Shown here: positions 1-4,639 of the stretch, piece after piece
How the letters are laid out: every line of letters starts with the position of its first letter
Position numbering within the stretch: position 1 is the first letter of the stretch
NCBI GenBank assembly: GCA_017517985.1
Contig: JAFWWX010000419.1
Span: 1-5,382 of the forward strand
From: Clostridia bacterium
GTDB lineage: Bacteria; Bacillota_A; Clostridia; Oscillospirales; CAG-382
Reading direction: 5' to 3'
Length of the DNA stretch: 5,382 nt
Notes under the pieces: generated by a model
Database searches by the model: none
What the model was told of the DNA's origin: nothing
Seen by the model: the letters and a program-made list of their open reading frames with translations, nothing else
Translations under genes and position numbers: made by a program

Positions 1-294
1 CACCTTGACCTAAACAAGAAAACCACAATCATCCCGGCGCATATCCCGGTTGAATTTGTCGGGGCCAAAATCAGCTATAAAAGCATAAAAATCCGCAAAA
101 GCACCGTGAAGCGAATGCGCAAGCGTTTGAAATGGCTATCAAAGGCATTTCTTGCCGGAGAAGTCACATTTGAAAAAGTAAATAATACCGTGCAAAGCTA
201 TTTGGGAATGCTGAAGCATTGCGATAGTAAGAATCTGCTTGACCGCATCACTTCCGAATTTGTGCTTGTATGTAACAGAAAATTGCCGCCTTGA
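1..294 (+). CDS. C-terminal part of a phage reverse transcriptase, probably of a diversity-generating retroelement
   Basis: The frame is open from base 1 to the TGA at 292-294, giving the last 97 residues of a protein that starts left of the window. Visible motifs are VEFVGAKI (residues 17-24), the basic stretch IRKSTVKRMRKRLK (31-44) and the VQSYLGMLKHCDS segment (64-76). This pattern of a hydrophobic FxG strand, a Lys/Arg-rich helix and QSxxGxxKHxDS is what I recognise as the thumb region of retroelement reverse transcriptases, especially diversity-generating retroelements of gut phages. In those systems the enzyme copies a template repeat with adenine-directed errors into a variable repeat of a tail or receptor-binding gene. 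The catalytic YxDD motif, template repeat and target gene would lie upstream, outside the window. The position just before the lysis genes fits a tail-proximal retroelement. The alternative is a group II intron or other phage reverse transcriptase. Family fairly sure, subtype less so. Confidence 0.68.
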   Translation, partial: HLDLNKKTTIIPAHIPVEFVGAKISYKSIKIRKSTVKRMRKRLKWLSKAFLAGEVTFEKVNNTVQSYLGMLKHCDSKNLLDRITSEFVLVCNRKLPP

Positions 295-307
295 TGCGGT
301 TATTTTT
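286..307 (+). terminator. Weak hairpin with T-tract after the reverse transcriptase
   Basis: CCGC (286-289) can pair with GCGG (296-299) around a 6-base loop, extended by one G-U pair, and is followed by TTATTTTT (300-307). The stem overlaps the end of the reverse transcriptase gene. It is short, so it is at best a weak or attenuating terminator before the lysis cassette. Confidence 0.3.
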
Positions 308-335
308 AATTCTAGCAGAAAGGAGAAAAGTGCGT

Positions 336-611
336 ATGCCGGAAGCAGAAACAAAATCATTTGAATGGCAAGTAATGGAGCGTTTAATCAAAATCGAAGA
401 TAAACTTGATGGATATGTTGAGTTTAAAAAGCGTTTCTATGAAGCAGAAAGACAAATCGGGCGAGTACAAGATGATTTACAGGATGCCGAAATTCGCATC
501 GAGAAGTTGGAGCAGCGCAATCAATGGATTGCCCGGACAGCCGTGGGAGCAGTTATCACATCGCTTGTTGGTATTATTTTCTGTTTCGTGAAGCTAGGCA
601 TGGGGATTTAA
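336..611 (+). CDS. XhlA-like phage lysis-associated membrane protein
   Basis: I chose the ATG at 336 rather than the upstream ATG at 291 because AAAGGAGA (319-326) sits at good spacing before it, and the earlier start would overlap the reverse transcriptase stop. The product has 91 residues. Residues 10-62 form a charged heptad-like helix (ERLIKIEDKLD, then RIEKLEQRNQWI). One hydrophobic membrane segment follows at about 67-86 (TAVGAVITSLVGIIFCFV). A coiled coil followed by a C-terminal transmembrane helix is the layout of the hemolysin XhlA family of PBSX-like prophages, which acts with a holin and an amidase in host lysis. It is first of four tightly spaced genes ending with the endolysin, and its stop lies 3 bases before the next start. 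Function in this phage is inferred from family and place. Confidence 0.75.
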   Translation: MPEAETKSFEWQVMERLIKIEDKLDGYVEFKKRFYEAERQIGRVQDDLQDAEIRIEKLEQRNQWIARTAVGAVITSLVGIIFCFVKLGMGI

Positions 612-614
612 TTC

Positions 615-1109
615 ATGTTAGGTTTTGAGAATGGCACAGAAAGCCACGCAAAAGCACCGAGGGCGAACAAATATACCCTCAACAAAGAAAAAGCCGAGAA
701 TGGGGCAAATTCGAGCGCACAGGGGCAAAATAAAGGCAAGAAAGCAACGGAATTTTCCAAGAAGATTCTAAATGAAACAAAGTTGCTTTTCCTTTCGCAG
801 CTTGTGCTTGGATGTATCGCAGCATTATCCGGCTATGATACCACCTTTTTCATTTATTCCATCCCGGCAACCGCCGGAGTGTATGGGGCCGCCATTGTTT
901 TCTATCTGAACAAAGCGAAGATTGAAAATATTTGGAAAGGCAAAATTGGCTTCTTGAAGCTGAAAATGCGGCTTTCCGCCGAGTTGCCCCCGGAGCAATG
1001 GGAGAGGATTGAATCGGAATTATCCACCTTTGAAACCGCTTTTGATGCAAAAATTGATTCCGTGATTCAAGAATCAGTAAATAGCGATGTGGATATTCAA
1101 AATTATTAA
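615..1109 (+). CDS. Unassigned two-helix membrane protein of the lysis cassette
   Basis: The product has 164 residues. The start is the ATG 3 bases after the upstream stop, with GGGGA (602-606) as a modest ribosome binding site inside the preceding gene, so translation is probably coupled. The N-terminus (1-52) is hydrophilic and low in complexity, rich in Lys, Asn and Ala. Two hydrophobic segments follow at about 57-72 (LLFLSQLVLGCIAALS) and 77-98 (TFFIYSIPATAGVYGAAIVFYL). The C-terminus is a charged, mostly helical tail (100-164) with LPPEQWERIESELSTFE. Proteins of this shape often sit between XhlA and the holin in clostridial phages. It could be a holin accessory, an antiholin or a membrane anchor for lysis, but no named family is evident to me. 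The gene call itself is firm because of its length, spacing and position. Confidence 0.72.
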   Translation: MLGFENGTESHAKAPRANKYTLNKEKAENGANSSAQGQNKGKKATEFSKKILNETKLLFLSQLVLGCIAALSGYDTTFFIYSIPATAGVYGAAIVFYLNKAKIENIWKGKIGFLKLKMRLSAELPPEQWERIESELSTFETAFDAKIDSVIQESVNSDVDIQNY

Positions 1110-1128
1110 AAAGGAGATGTGAAAAATC

Positions 1129-1431
1129 ATGTTGGAAAAACTGAAAAGCAGAAAATTTTTATTAACCCTTTTGATGGTTGTAATCGCAGTATGCGGCGCA
1201 TTAGGCAATAGTGATTCCCCCGGAATACAGATTGCTTGCATTGTGATTGCTTGCGTTGCCACGATTGCATACAACATCATCGAAGGTACGATTGATGCGG
1301 CAGCCGTTGCCGCCCTTTTAGAAACGACCATTGAAGCCGTGACGGATATTATCGAGGAAACGGAATCCGCCAAAGAAAACGACAAGATGGACGGAATCGA
1401 AACAAGCGGCACACCGCCCGATGCGGAATAA
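1129..1431 (+). CDS. Small phage holin
   Basis: The product has 100 residues. AAGGAGAT (1111-1118) is a near-consensus ribosome binding site ten bases before the ATG. The protein has a short basic N-terminus (MLEKLKSRKF), a first hydrophobic segment at about 10-25, a second at about 31-50 (PGIQIACIVIACVATIAYNI), and an acidic tail rich in Glu and Asp (65-100). Two membrane spans, small size and placement directly before the endolysin are typical of phage holins, which assemble in the cytoplasmic membrane and open it so the endolysin reaches the cell wall. The charge pattern is the reverse of some class II holins, whose tails are basic. I infer holin mainly from topology and gene order; the neighbouring XhlA-like and two-helix proteins may modulate it. 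Confidence 0.75.
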   Translation: MLEKLKSRKFLLTLLMVVIAVCGALGNSDSPGIQIACIVIACVATIAYNIIEGTIDAAAVAALLETTIEAVTDIIEETESAKENDKMDGIETSGTPPDAE

Positions 1432-1454
1432 TTGAATAATGATACATATTAACC

Positions 1455-1485
1455 AAGGCGGCAGCGATGCCGCCTTTTGCCTTTT
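1455..1485 (+). terminator. Hairpin with GNRA loop between holin and endolysin
   Basis: AAGGCGGCA (1455-1463) and TGCCGCCTT (1468-1476) form a perfect 9-bp stem around the loop GCGA (1464-1467), a GNRA tetraloop. TTGCCTTTT follows. It looks like an intrinsic terminator or attenuator, and it ends 11 bases before the endolysin ribosome binding site (1488-1494). It may lower read-through into the lysin gene or stabilise the mRNA; the interrupted T-tract leaves both open. Confidence 0.6.
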
Positions 1486-1503
1486 AGAAGGGAGAGTTTA
1501 TCC

Positions 1504-2961
1504 ATGACAGAAAGAGAATTAAGAGATAAAATTGTCGGCATCTTTACAGGATGGATTGGCAAAAAGGAAGCAGATGGCAGCCACATGGCGATTGTGAACA
1601 TTTACAACGGACACAAGCCACTTGCAAGAGGTTACAAAGTTACAAGTAAAGACCCTTGGTGCGCAACGGCAGCTTCGGCGGCAGCAATCGCCGCAGAATT
1701 AACCGATATTATCCCGACAGAATGCAGTTGCGGAAATCTTATCACACTTGCAAAAAAGATGGGAATTTGGGTAGAGAACGACAGGCACAAGCCCGAGCAT
1801 GGGGATTATGTCCTTTATGATTGGGATGATATGGAAAATTATGCCGTAACCGATAATACAGGATGGCCGGAACATATTGGCATGGTTGCAACAGTTGCCG
1901 GAAACAATATGAATATCGTTGAGGGCAATATTAAAGATGCCGTAGGCACACGACAGCTTGAAATTAACGGCAAATACATCCGAGGGTATATTTGTCCTAA
2001 ATATGCGGAAAAAGCCGCTAGAATGGCGCAGAACGCAGCCACAGGCACATCCGGGGCAACTACCACAACCGGGAATGATGCGATTATTTGGAATTTCTTA
2101 AAAAGCAAGGGATTAAATGATTATGCCATCGCCGGATTGATGGGAAATCTGTTTGCAGAAAGCGGATTAAGCCCTATTAACTTACAGAATACTTTTGAAA
2201 AGAAATTCGGTTTGACCGATGCGGAATATACTGCAAAGGTTGACGATGGCACATACACAAATTTTGTAAGAGATTCCGCCGGATATGGCCTTGCACAATG
2301 GACTTATTGGAGCAGAAAACAGGCTTTGAAACAGTATGCAGATTCCCGAAAGGCATCTATCGGCGATTTGCAGATGCAACTTGATTTCCTGTGGAAAGAA
2401 TTACAGGGATATACCGCCGTTAGTAAGGTGCTGAAAGCTGCCAAATCAATCAAGGAAGCATCTGATGCTGTATTGACAGGCTATGAAAAGCCGGCCAATC
2501 AGAGCGATTCCGTGAAAGCGAAGCGCACAAACTACGGACAGGGCTATTTTGATAAGTTTGCCACAACAAAGCCTTCAGCATCAACAGGAGAGGGCGCAAG
2601 CGGCGCATCCGGCACGACTTACAAGGTTAAAAGCGGCGATAATCTGACAAAGATTGCAAAAGCCTATAATACGACCGTGGATGCCATTGTGGCAGCAAAT
2701 AAGGCAAAATATCCTAAAATCACAAAGAATTATATTGTTGTGGGTTGGGAGTTGATTGTCGGACAGGCAACCGCATCCGCCGGAACATCCACCCCGGCAA
2801 AGCCTACCGCTGCAACATACACGGTTAAAAGGGGCGATAATCTGACAAAGATTGCAAAAGCCTATAATACGACCGTGGATGCCATTGTAAAAGCTAATAA
2901 GGCGAAATATCCGACCATGACAAAGAATTATATCCGTGTGGGTTGGAAATTAAGTGTATAA
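1504..2961 (+). CDS. Modular phage endolysin: CHAP amidase/endopeptidase, lysozyme-like domain, two LysM repeats
   Basis: The product has 485 residues. I placed the start at ATG 1504 because AAGGGAG (1488-1494) precedes it by nine bases; the in-frame ATG at 1477 lies in the hairpin and has no ribosome binding site. Residues 1-170 resemble a CHAP peptidase: Cys53 in DPWCATAAS, His124 in WPEHIGMVAT and Glu140 in NIVEGN are the likely catalytic set. Residues 189-352 resemble a phage tail-lysozyme-type muramidase, with Glu219 in NLFAESGLSP as candidate acid and the AGYGLAQWT motif at 259-267. Two LysM domains (about 372-419 and 438-485), each with GDNLTKIAKAYNTTV, should bind peptidoglycan sugars. 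Low-complexity Ala/Thr/Gly/Ser linkers separate the domains. No signal peptide is seen, which fits holin-dependent release. Two catalytic domains suggest cleavage of both peptide and glycan bonds. Confidence 0.9.
   Translation: MTERELRDKIVGIFTGWIGKKEADGSHMAIVNIYNGHKPLARGYKVTSKDPWCATAASAAAIAAELTDIIPTECSCGNLITLAKKMGIWVENDRHKPEHGDYVLYDWDDMENYAVTDNTGWPEHIGMVATVAGNNMNIVEGNIKDAVGTRQLEINGKYIRGYICPKYAEKAARMAQNAATGTSGATTTTGNDAIIWNFLKSKGLNDYAIAGLMGNLFAESGLSPINLQNTFEKKFGLTDAEYTAKVDDGTYTNFVRDSAGYGLAQWTYWSRKQALKQYADSRKASIGDLQMQLDFLWKELQGYTAVSKVLKAAKSIKEASDAVLTGYEKPANQSDSVKAKRTNYGQGYFDKFATTKPSASTGEGASGASGTTYKVKSGDNLTKIAKAYNTTVDAIVAANKAKYPKITKNYIVVGWELIVGQATASAGTSTPAKPTAATYTVKRGDNLTKIAKAYNTTVDAIVKANKAKYPTMTKNYIRVGWKLSV
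2625..2888 (+). repeat. Duplicated LysM coding repeat
   Basis: Bases 2625-2690 and 2823-2888 (offset 198 bases, 66 codons) match at 65 of 66 positions; the only difference is C at 2634 versus G at 2832. The linker and the rest of each LysM domain are more diverged. This points to a recent duplication or gene conversion of the LysM core. Confidence 0.92.
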
Positions 2962-2970
2962 AAATAGACA

Positions 2971-3015
2971 GGCCCCGGCATCGCCTTTGCGGCGGTGCTT
3001 GGGCCTTTTCTTTTT
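2971..3015 (+). terminator. Rho-independent terminator of the lysis cassette
   Basis: A 15-base left arm (2971-2985, starting GGCCCCGG) pairs, with a few wobble or mismatched positions, with 2991-3005 (ending GGGCC) around a five-base loop. TTTTCTTTTT follows. It lies 10 bases after the endolysin stop. On the opposite strand the stem is followed by TGTCTATTTTT, so it may also end transcription of the convergent minus-strand gene at 3014-3202. Confidence 0.85.
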
Positions 3016-3202
3016 AACAATCTGTAATTACATCCCGGAGCAATTCCGACACCCTTTGAATGCTGAAATCAACCTGGGCATCGTGATAAATCACATCCGC
3101 CGGATTTGTTACGCAAGATTCGATGCGCTTTATGAGGGTTTGCAATTCGTCTTTTGCCCGGCTCATTTCCTCATATTCAGCTTTTCCCATAATAGCAATC
3201 AT
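3014..3202 (-). CDS. Small hypothetical protein, second gene of a two-gene accessory operon
   Basis: I call a 62-residue product starting at the CAT complement 3200-3202, because AAGGGAG (complement of 3211-3217) sits eight bases upstream. The longer open frame back to 3409 would run through the neighbouring gene in another frame and is not credible. A second ATG four codons in is less well spaced. The protein is mainly helical and charged: AKDELQTLIKRIESC (16-30) followed by FSIQRVSELLRDVITDC (46-62), with two cysteines. There is no membrane segment or recognised domain. It lies 52 bases after the larger gene 3255-3713, so the two are probably cotranscribed from the operator-bearing promoter at 3748-3776. 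Helix-forming size and context suggest a small regulatory or protein-binding partner, but I do not assign a function. Confidence 0.6.
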   Translation of the reverse strand: MIAIMGKAEYEEMSRAKDELQTLIKRIESCVTNPADVIYHDAQVDFSIQRVSELLRDVITDC

Positions 3203-3221
3203 TTCTTTTTCTCCCTTCCGC

Positions 3222-3237
3222 CGGGGCCGCAGCCCCG
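3222..3237 (-). other. Intercistronic hairpin with UNCG-type loop
   Basis: Read on the minus strand, CGGGGC and GCCCCG form a perfect 6-bp GC-rich stem around TGCG. In RNA this is a C(UGCG)G tetraloop, of the unusually stable UNCG class. The hairpin ends 4 bases before the AAGGGAG ribosome binding site of gene 3014-3202. It has no T-tract, so it is more likely a stability or translation-control element than a terminator. Confidence 0.6.
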
Positions 3238-3254
3238 ACAATGCATTTTTATCT

Positions 3255-3713
3255 TTAACAAGCTGCAAGAATAGCAGCAACAACATTTTCATAATGCGCT
3301 TTGATTCTTTTGGCATCTGCCACACATCCGTTTTCTTCTCCGAAATTCCATGTAAGCCGCTGAATTTCTGCATCCATGCCGGATGATTTTTCCTTGAAAT
3401 GTTCTGCAACCTCTAAGCGGCTGATTTCTGTCTTAACTTCGATGGTTGCGTGTTCTTTGTTCCATTCGTGCGCTTCGGCTCTTTTCCAAGGGCTGCTAAC
3501 TGTAACCATGAGGGGCCAAAAACCAACATTTCCTCTTGCCGTGCTGATTTTGCCTTTCTTGGAGATTTTGCGAAGGCTGTGGTCTTTACCGCACCAATCA
3601 GCATCCCCGGCAGAATGTTCCACAAAATACAATCCGTTATCATTCTTAAAGAATGCACCTGTGATTTCTACAATATCGCCTGTTTTAATTTCGATTCCGT
3701 TCTTATCTAACAT
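3255..3713 (-). CDS. Hypothetical phage accessory protein, 152 residues
   Basis: The start is the ATG complementary to 3711-3713, with AAAGTGAGGA (complement of 3721-3730) seven bases upstream. The N-terminal part (1-70), MLDKNGIEIKTGDIVEI and on through GLYFVEHSAGDADWCGKDHSLRKI, reads as a small beta-rich, SH3-like fold. It ends in the conserved-looking NVGFWPLMVTVSS (62-74). Residues 78-150 are helical and charged (KRAEAHEWNKEHATIE, DAKRIKAHYENVVAAIL). I recall similar proteins in Lachnospiraceae phages annotated only as hypothetical. It is the first gene of an operon with 3014-3202 and has its own strong promoter with an embedded inverted repeat (3748-3776). The position between lysis genes and the element end, in opposite orientation, is typical of genes expressed in the lysogen. 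Function unknown. Confidence 0.75.
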   Translation of the reverse strand: MLDKNGIEIKTGDIVEITGAFFKNDNGLYFVEHSAGDADWCGKDHSLRKISKKGKISTARGNVGFWPLMVTVSSPWKRAEAHEWNKEHATIEVKTEISRLEVAEHFKEKSSGMDAEIQRLTWNFGEENGCVADAKRIKAHYENVVAAILAAC

Positions 3714-3747
3714 TTTGTTGTCCTCACTTTCTGTATCTTATGTTTAC

Positions 3748-3776
3748 ATTATACACTATAAAGTGTAACTTGTCAA
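3748..3776 (-). promoter_or_regulatory. Consensus sigma-A promoter for genes 3255-3713 and 3014-3202
   Basis: On the minus strand, TTGACA (complement of 3771-3776) and TATAAT (complement of 3748-3753) are both perfect consensus, separated by exactly 17 bp. The DNA upstream of -35 is AT-rich and may act as an UP element. The promoter should be strong when free. An inverted repeat fills most of its spacer, so it is probably repressible. Confidence 0.9.
3752..3767. promoter_or_regulatory. Operator inverted repeat within the promoter spacer, copy 1
   Basis: TACACT (3752-3757), ATAA, AGTGTA (3762-3767): perfect 6-bp arms around a 4-bp centre. A dimeric repressor bound here would block RNA polymerase directly, since it lies between and overlaps the -10. 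It does not match the LexA box pattern GAAC-N4-GTTC. Confidence 0.8.
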
Positions 3777-3824
3777 TAGAAAATGTAAATAAATATTGAA
3801 AAATTTAAAAATACTTTTACACAT

Positions 3825-3840
3825 TACACTTTAAAATTTA
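3825..3840. promoter_or_regulatory. Degenerate second operator upstream of the 3776 promoter
   Basis: TACACT-TTAA-AATTTA keeps a perfect left arm and matches the right arm at 4 of 6 positions. On the minus strand, the 24 bases from 3840 to 3817 match the HTH-gene operator region at 22 positions. Its centre (3832.5) is 73 bp from the primary operator centre (3759.5). It could be an auxiliary site for cooperative binding or a decayed promoter copy. Confidence 0.5.
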
Positions 3841-3868
3841 CAGAATAAAAGCCGCCACAATGGGCGGC
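3841..3868 (-). terminator. Terminator after the 4462-3889 operon
   Basis: On the minus strand GCCGCC (3868-3863) and GGCGGC (3856-3851) form a 6-bp stem with a six-base loop, followed directly by TTTTATTCTG. It lies 20 bases beyond the stop of gene 3889-4131 and just upstream of the next promoter region, insulating the two minus-strand operons. Confidence 0.75.
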
Positions 3869-3888
3869 CGTTCAGACTACGCAGCAAA

Positions 3889-4131
3889 TCACAACCAATT
3901 ATATCTAAATCCACCGCTTAAAAATCTAAGTCCGTTAAAATCCTCTTTTTTGCCAATGATAGGAATTTCATTAAATTTCATTTGTGTGCGCTTTTCAATC
4001 TTTTCGATGATGTTTTCCATGTAATCCATATCGTTATCTAAACAAAAAATAAACTTATCATTCCAAAATAATGTGATATATGTGTGGCTTCCGCACTTTA
4101 TAGACCAAGGGCAATTTGAATTTGTATTCAT
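3889..4131 (-). CDS. Small hypothetical accessory protein, 80 residues
   Basis: The start is the ATG complementary to 4129-4131, with AAAGG (complement of 4140-4144) eight bases upstream. The N-terminal half (SHTYITLFWNDKFIFCL, 15-31) alternates hydrophobic and polar residues as in beta strands. It is followed by a helix (DYMENIIEKIEKRTQMKF, 36-53) and an aromatic, glycine-rich end (FNGLRFLSGGFRYNWL, 65-80). No signal peptide, membrane helix or known motif is seen. It follows gene 4190-4462 by 58 bases, a gap occupied by a strong hairpin (4158-4176), and ends before a terminator at 3841-3868. It is therefore the last gene of a two-gene operon controlled by the promoter at 4508-4536. Codon use is AT-rich, like its partner and unlike the GC-richer lysis genes, which suggests separate acquisition. 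Function unknown. Confidence 0.7.
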   Translation of the reverse strand: MNTNSNCPWSIKCGSHTYITLFWNDKFIFCLDNDMDYMENIIEKIEKRTQMKFNEIPIIGKKEDFNGLRFLSGGFRYNWL

Positions 4132-4157
4132 AATGTTTTCCTTTCTGTTGGGTAGGT

Positions 4158-4176
4158 GGGGCGGAGCATCCGCCCC
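4158..4176 (-). other. Perfect 8-bp hairpin between two accessory genes
   Basis: GGGGCGGA (4158-4165) and TCCGCCCC (4169-4176) are perfect complements around a three-base loop. No T-tract follows on either strand. In the minus-strand transcript it sits 13 bases before the ribosome binding site of gene 3889-4131. It may protect the downstream message or adjust expression between the two genes. Confidence 0.65.
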
Positions 4177-4189
4177 TGTGGTTTATTGT

Positions 4190-4462
4190 TTATGCTAAAA
4201 TCAACTGCGCTGTATTATATACATACAATCTATTGAAAGGGTGCTTTTTAAAATCTCCATTTTCTTTGATTGTTTTGTAAATGTTCGGGTATTTCAGTTT
4301 AATAACTATCAAATATTCTTCAAGAACGGAATCGCAACAAGCCAAGCAGCAAATAGCGTTTTCGATTTCGCTTTTATTGCAATTATAATTGATTCCATCA
4401 AGGCGGATGCCTTTTTCCTCTGTCAATCTTGTGTATTCTTTCATAAGCTCATTTTTTGTCAT
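4190..4462 (-). CDS. Small hypothetical accessory protein with a CCxxCC motif, 90 residues
   Basis: The start is the ATG complementary to 4460-4462. GAAAGGAAG precedes it, with the AGGAAG core (complement of 4471-4476) eight bases upstream. The N-terminus is a charged helix (MTKNELMKEYTRLTEEKG). A second helical region carries an unusual cysteine group: Cys28 in NYNCNK, then ENAICCLACCDSV with Cys38, 39, 42 and 43. The rest is helical and basic (LIVIKLKYPNIYKTIKEN). Paired cysteines in CCxxCC spacing could bind a metal or form disulfides, though no complete zinc-finger partner set is obvious. It is first in an operon with 3889-4131 and has its own promoter with an operator. The N-terminal wording resembles small phage proteins that open with a TKxELxxEYxxLxxE helix. 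No function can be assigned. Confidence 0.72.
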   Translation of the reverse strand: MTKNELMKEYTRLTEEKGIRLDGINYNCNKSEIENAICCLACCDSVLEEYLIVIKLKYPNIYKTIKENGDFKKHPFNRLYVYNTAQLILA

Positions 4463-4507
4463 ATCCTGTACTTCCTTTCATGTTTTATTTCTTTACCTTA
4501 TGATTAC

Positions 4508-4536
4508 ATTATACACTATAAAGTGTAACTTGTCAA
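4508..4536 (-). promoter_or_regulatory. Consensus sigma-A promoter for genes 4190-4462 and 3889-4131
   Basis: On the minus strand, TTGACA (complement of 4531-4536), 17 bp, then TATAAT (complement of 4508-4513). It has the same perfect architecture as the promoter at 3748-3776. It diverges from the plus-strand HTH promoter about 75 bases away. Confidence 0.9.
4512..4527. promoter_or_regulatory. Operator inverted repeat, copy 2
   Basis: TACACT-ATAA-AGTGTA, identical to the site at 3752-3767 and again placed in the promoter spacer overlapping the -10. The same repressor should act on both minus-strand operons. Confidence 0.8.
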
Positions 4537-4584
4537 TAGAAAATGTAAATAAAATTATAAAAATGTAAAGATAAAATTTCGCAC

Positions 4585-4600
4585 GACACGAAAAAGTGTA
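4585..4600. promoter_or_regulatory. Degenerate second operator in the divergent control region
   Basis: GACACG-AAAA-AGTGTA has a perfect right arm and a left arm matching 4 of 6. Its centre (4592.5) is 73 bp from the operator at 4512-4527, the same spacing and register as 3825-3840 to 3752-3767. It lies just upstream of the -35 of the HTH promoter, where a bound protein could affect either promoter. Confidence 0.45.
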
Positions 4601-4610
4601 AAATAGCATC

Positions 4611-4639
4611 TTGACAAGATACATTTTAAAGTGTAATAT
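4611..4639 (+). promoter_or_regulatory. Promoter of the HTH gene, probably also of miaB
   Basis: TTGACA (4611-4616), 17-bp spacer, TAATAT (4634-4639). The 36 bases 4611-4646 match the 4508-4536 promoter and its downstream edge at 31 of 36 positions with no gaps, so this is a diverged, oppositely oriented member of the same promoter family. The -10 is weaker than in the other two. No terminator lies between it and miaB. Confidence 0.82.
4620..4635. promoter_or_regulatory. Operator inverted repeat within the HTH/miaB promoter
   Basis: TACATT-TTAA-AGTGTA differs from the perfect arms at one position. As in the other two promoters it fills the spacer and touches the -10. The single change may lower repressor affinity so that this promoter is less tightly controlled. 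Confidence 0.7.

Larger units (their letters stand above)
3737..3793 (-). repeat. Promoter/operator direct repeat, copy 1
   Basis: Bases 3737-3793 match 4497-4553 at 56 of 57 positions (the difference is 3743 versus 4503), with an uninterrupted identical block of 50 bp (3744-3793). The repeat holds the whole -10, spacer, -35 and upstream AT-rich segment of the minus-strand promoter. Homology fades beyond it, but the same 760-base register still aligns a second operator (3825-3840 with 4585-4600). Confidence 0.97.
4497..4553 (-). repeat. Promoter/operator direct repeat, copy 2
   Basis: This is the partner of the repeat at 3737-3793: 56 of 57 identical, the same orientation, 760 bases apart. 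Such identity in a non-coding AT-rich segment, while the genes downstream of each copy are unrelated, suggests recent duplication or recombination that added a new regulated gene set. Confidence 0.97.

Noticed and set aside
106..294. A free-standing 62-residue gene starting at 106
   Set aside because: The same frame is open to the window edge and residues before 106 carry the conserved VEFVGAKI strand, so it is the end of a larger protein.
3014..3409. A 131-codon minus-strand open frame covering 3014-3409
   Set aside because: Only its last 62 codons have a ribosome binding site; the upstream part overlaps gene 3255-3713 in another frame. I kept 3014-3202.
3752..3767. The promoter inverted repeat as an SOS (LexA) box
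   Set aside because: The arms TACACT/AGTGTA do not fit the Gram-positive LexA pattern GAAC-N4-GTTC.
3123..3768. Plus-strand open frames opposite the accessory genes (3123-3386, 3376-3768, 3450-3710)
   Set aside because: They are antisense to a minus-strand gene with a consensus promoter and ribosome binding site, and have poor starts and protein-like composition only by chance.
3737..4553. The 57-bp direct repeats as element attachment sites or a CRISPR-like array
   Set aside because: There are only two copies in the same orientation, 760 bases apart, each exactly covering a promoter and operator. Duplicated regulatory DNA explains them better.
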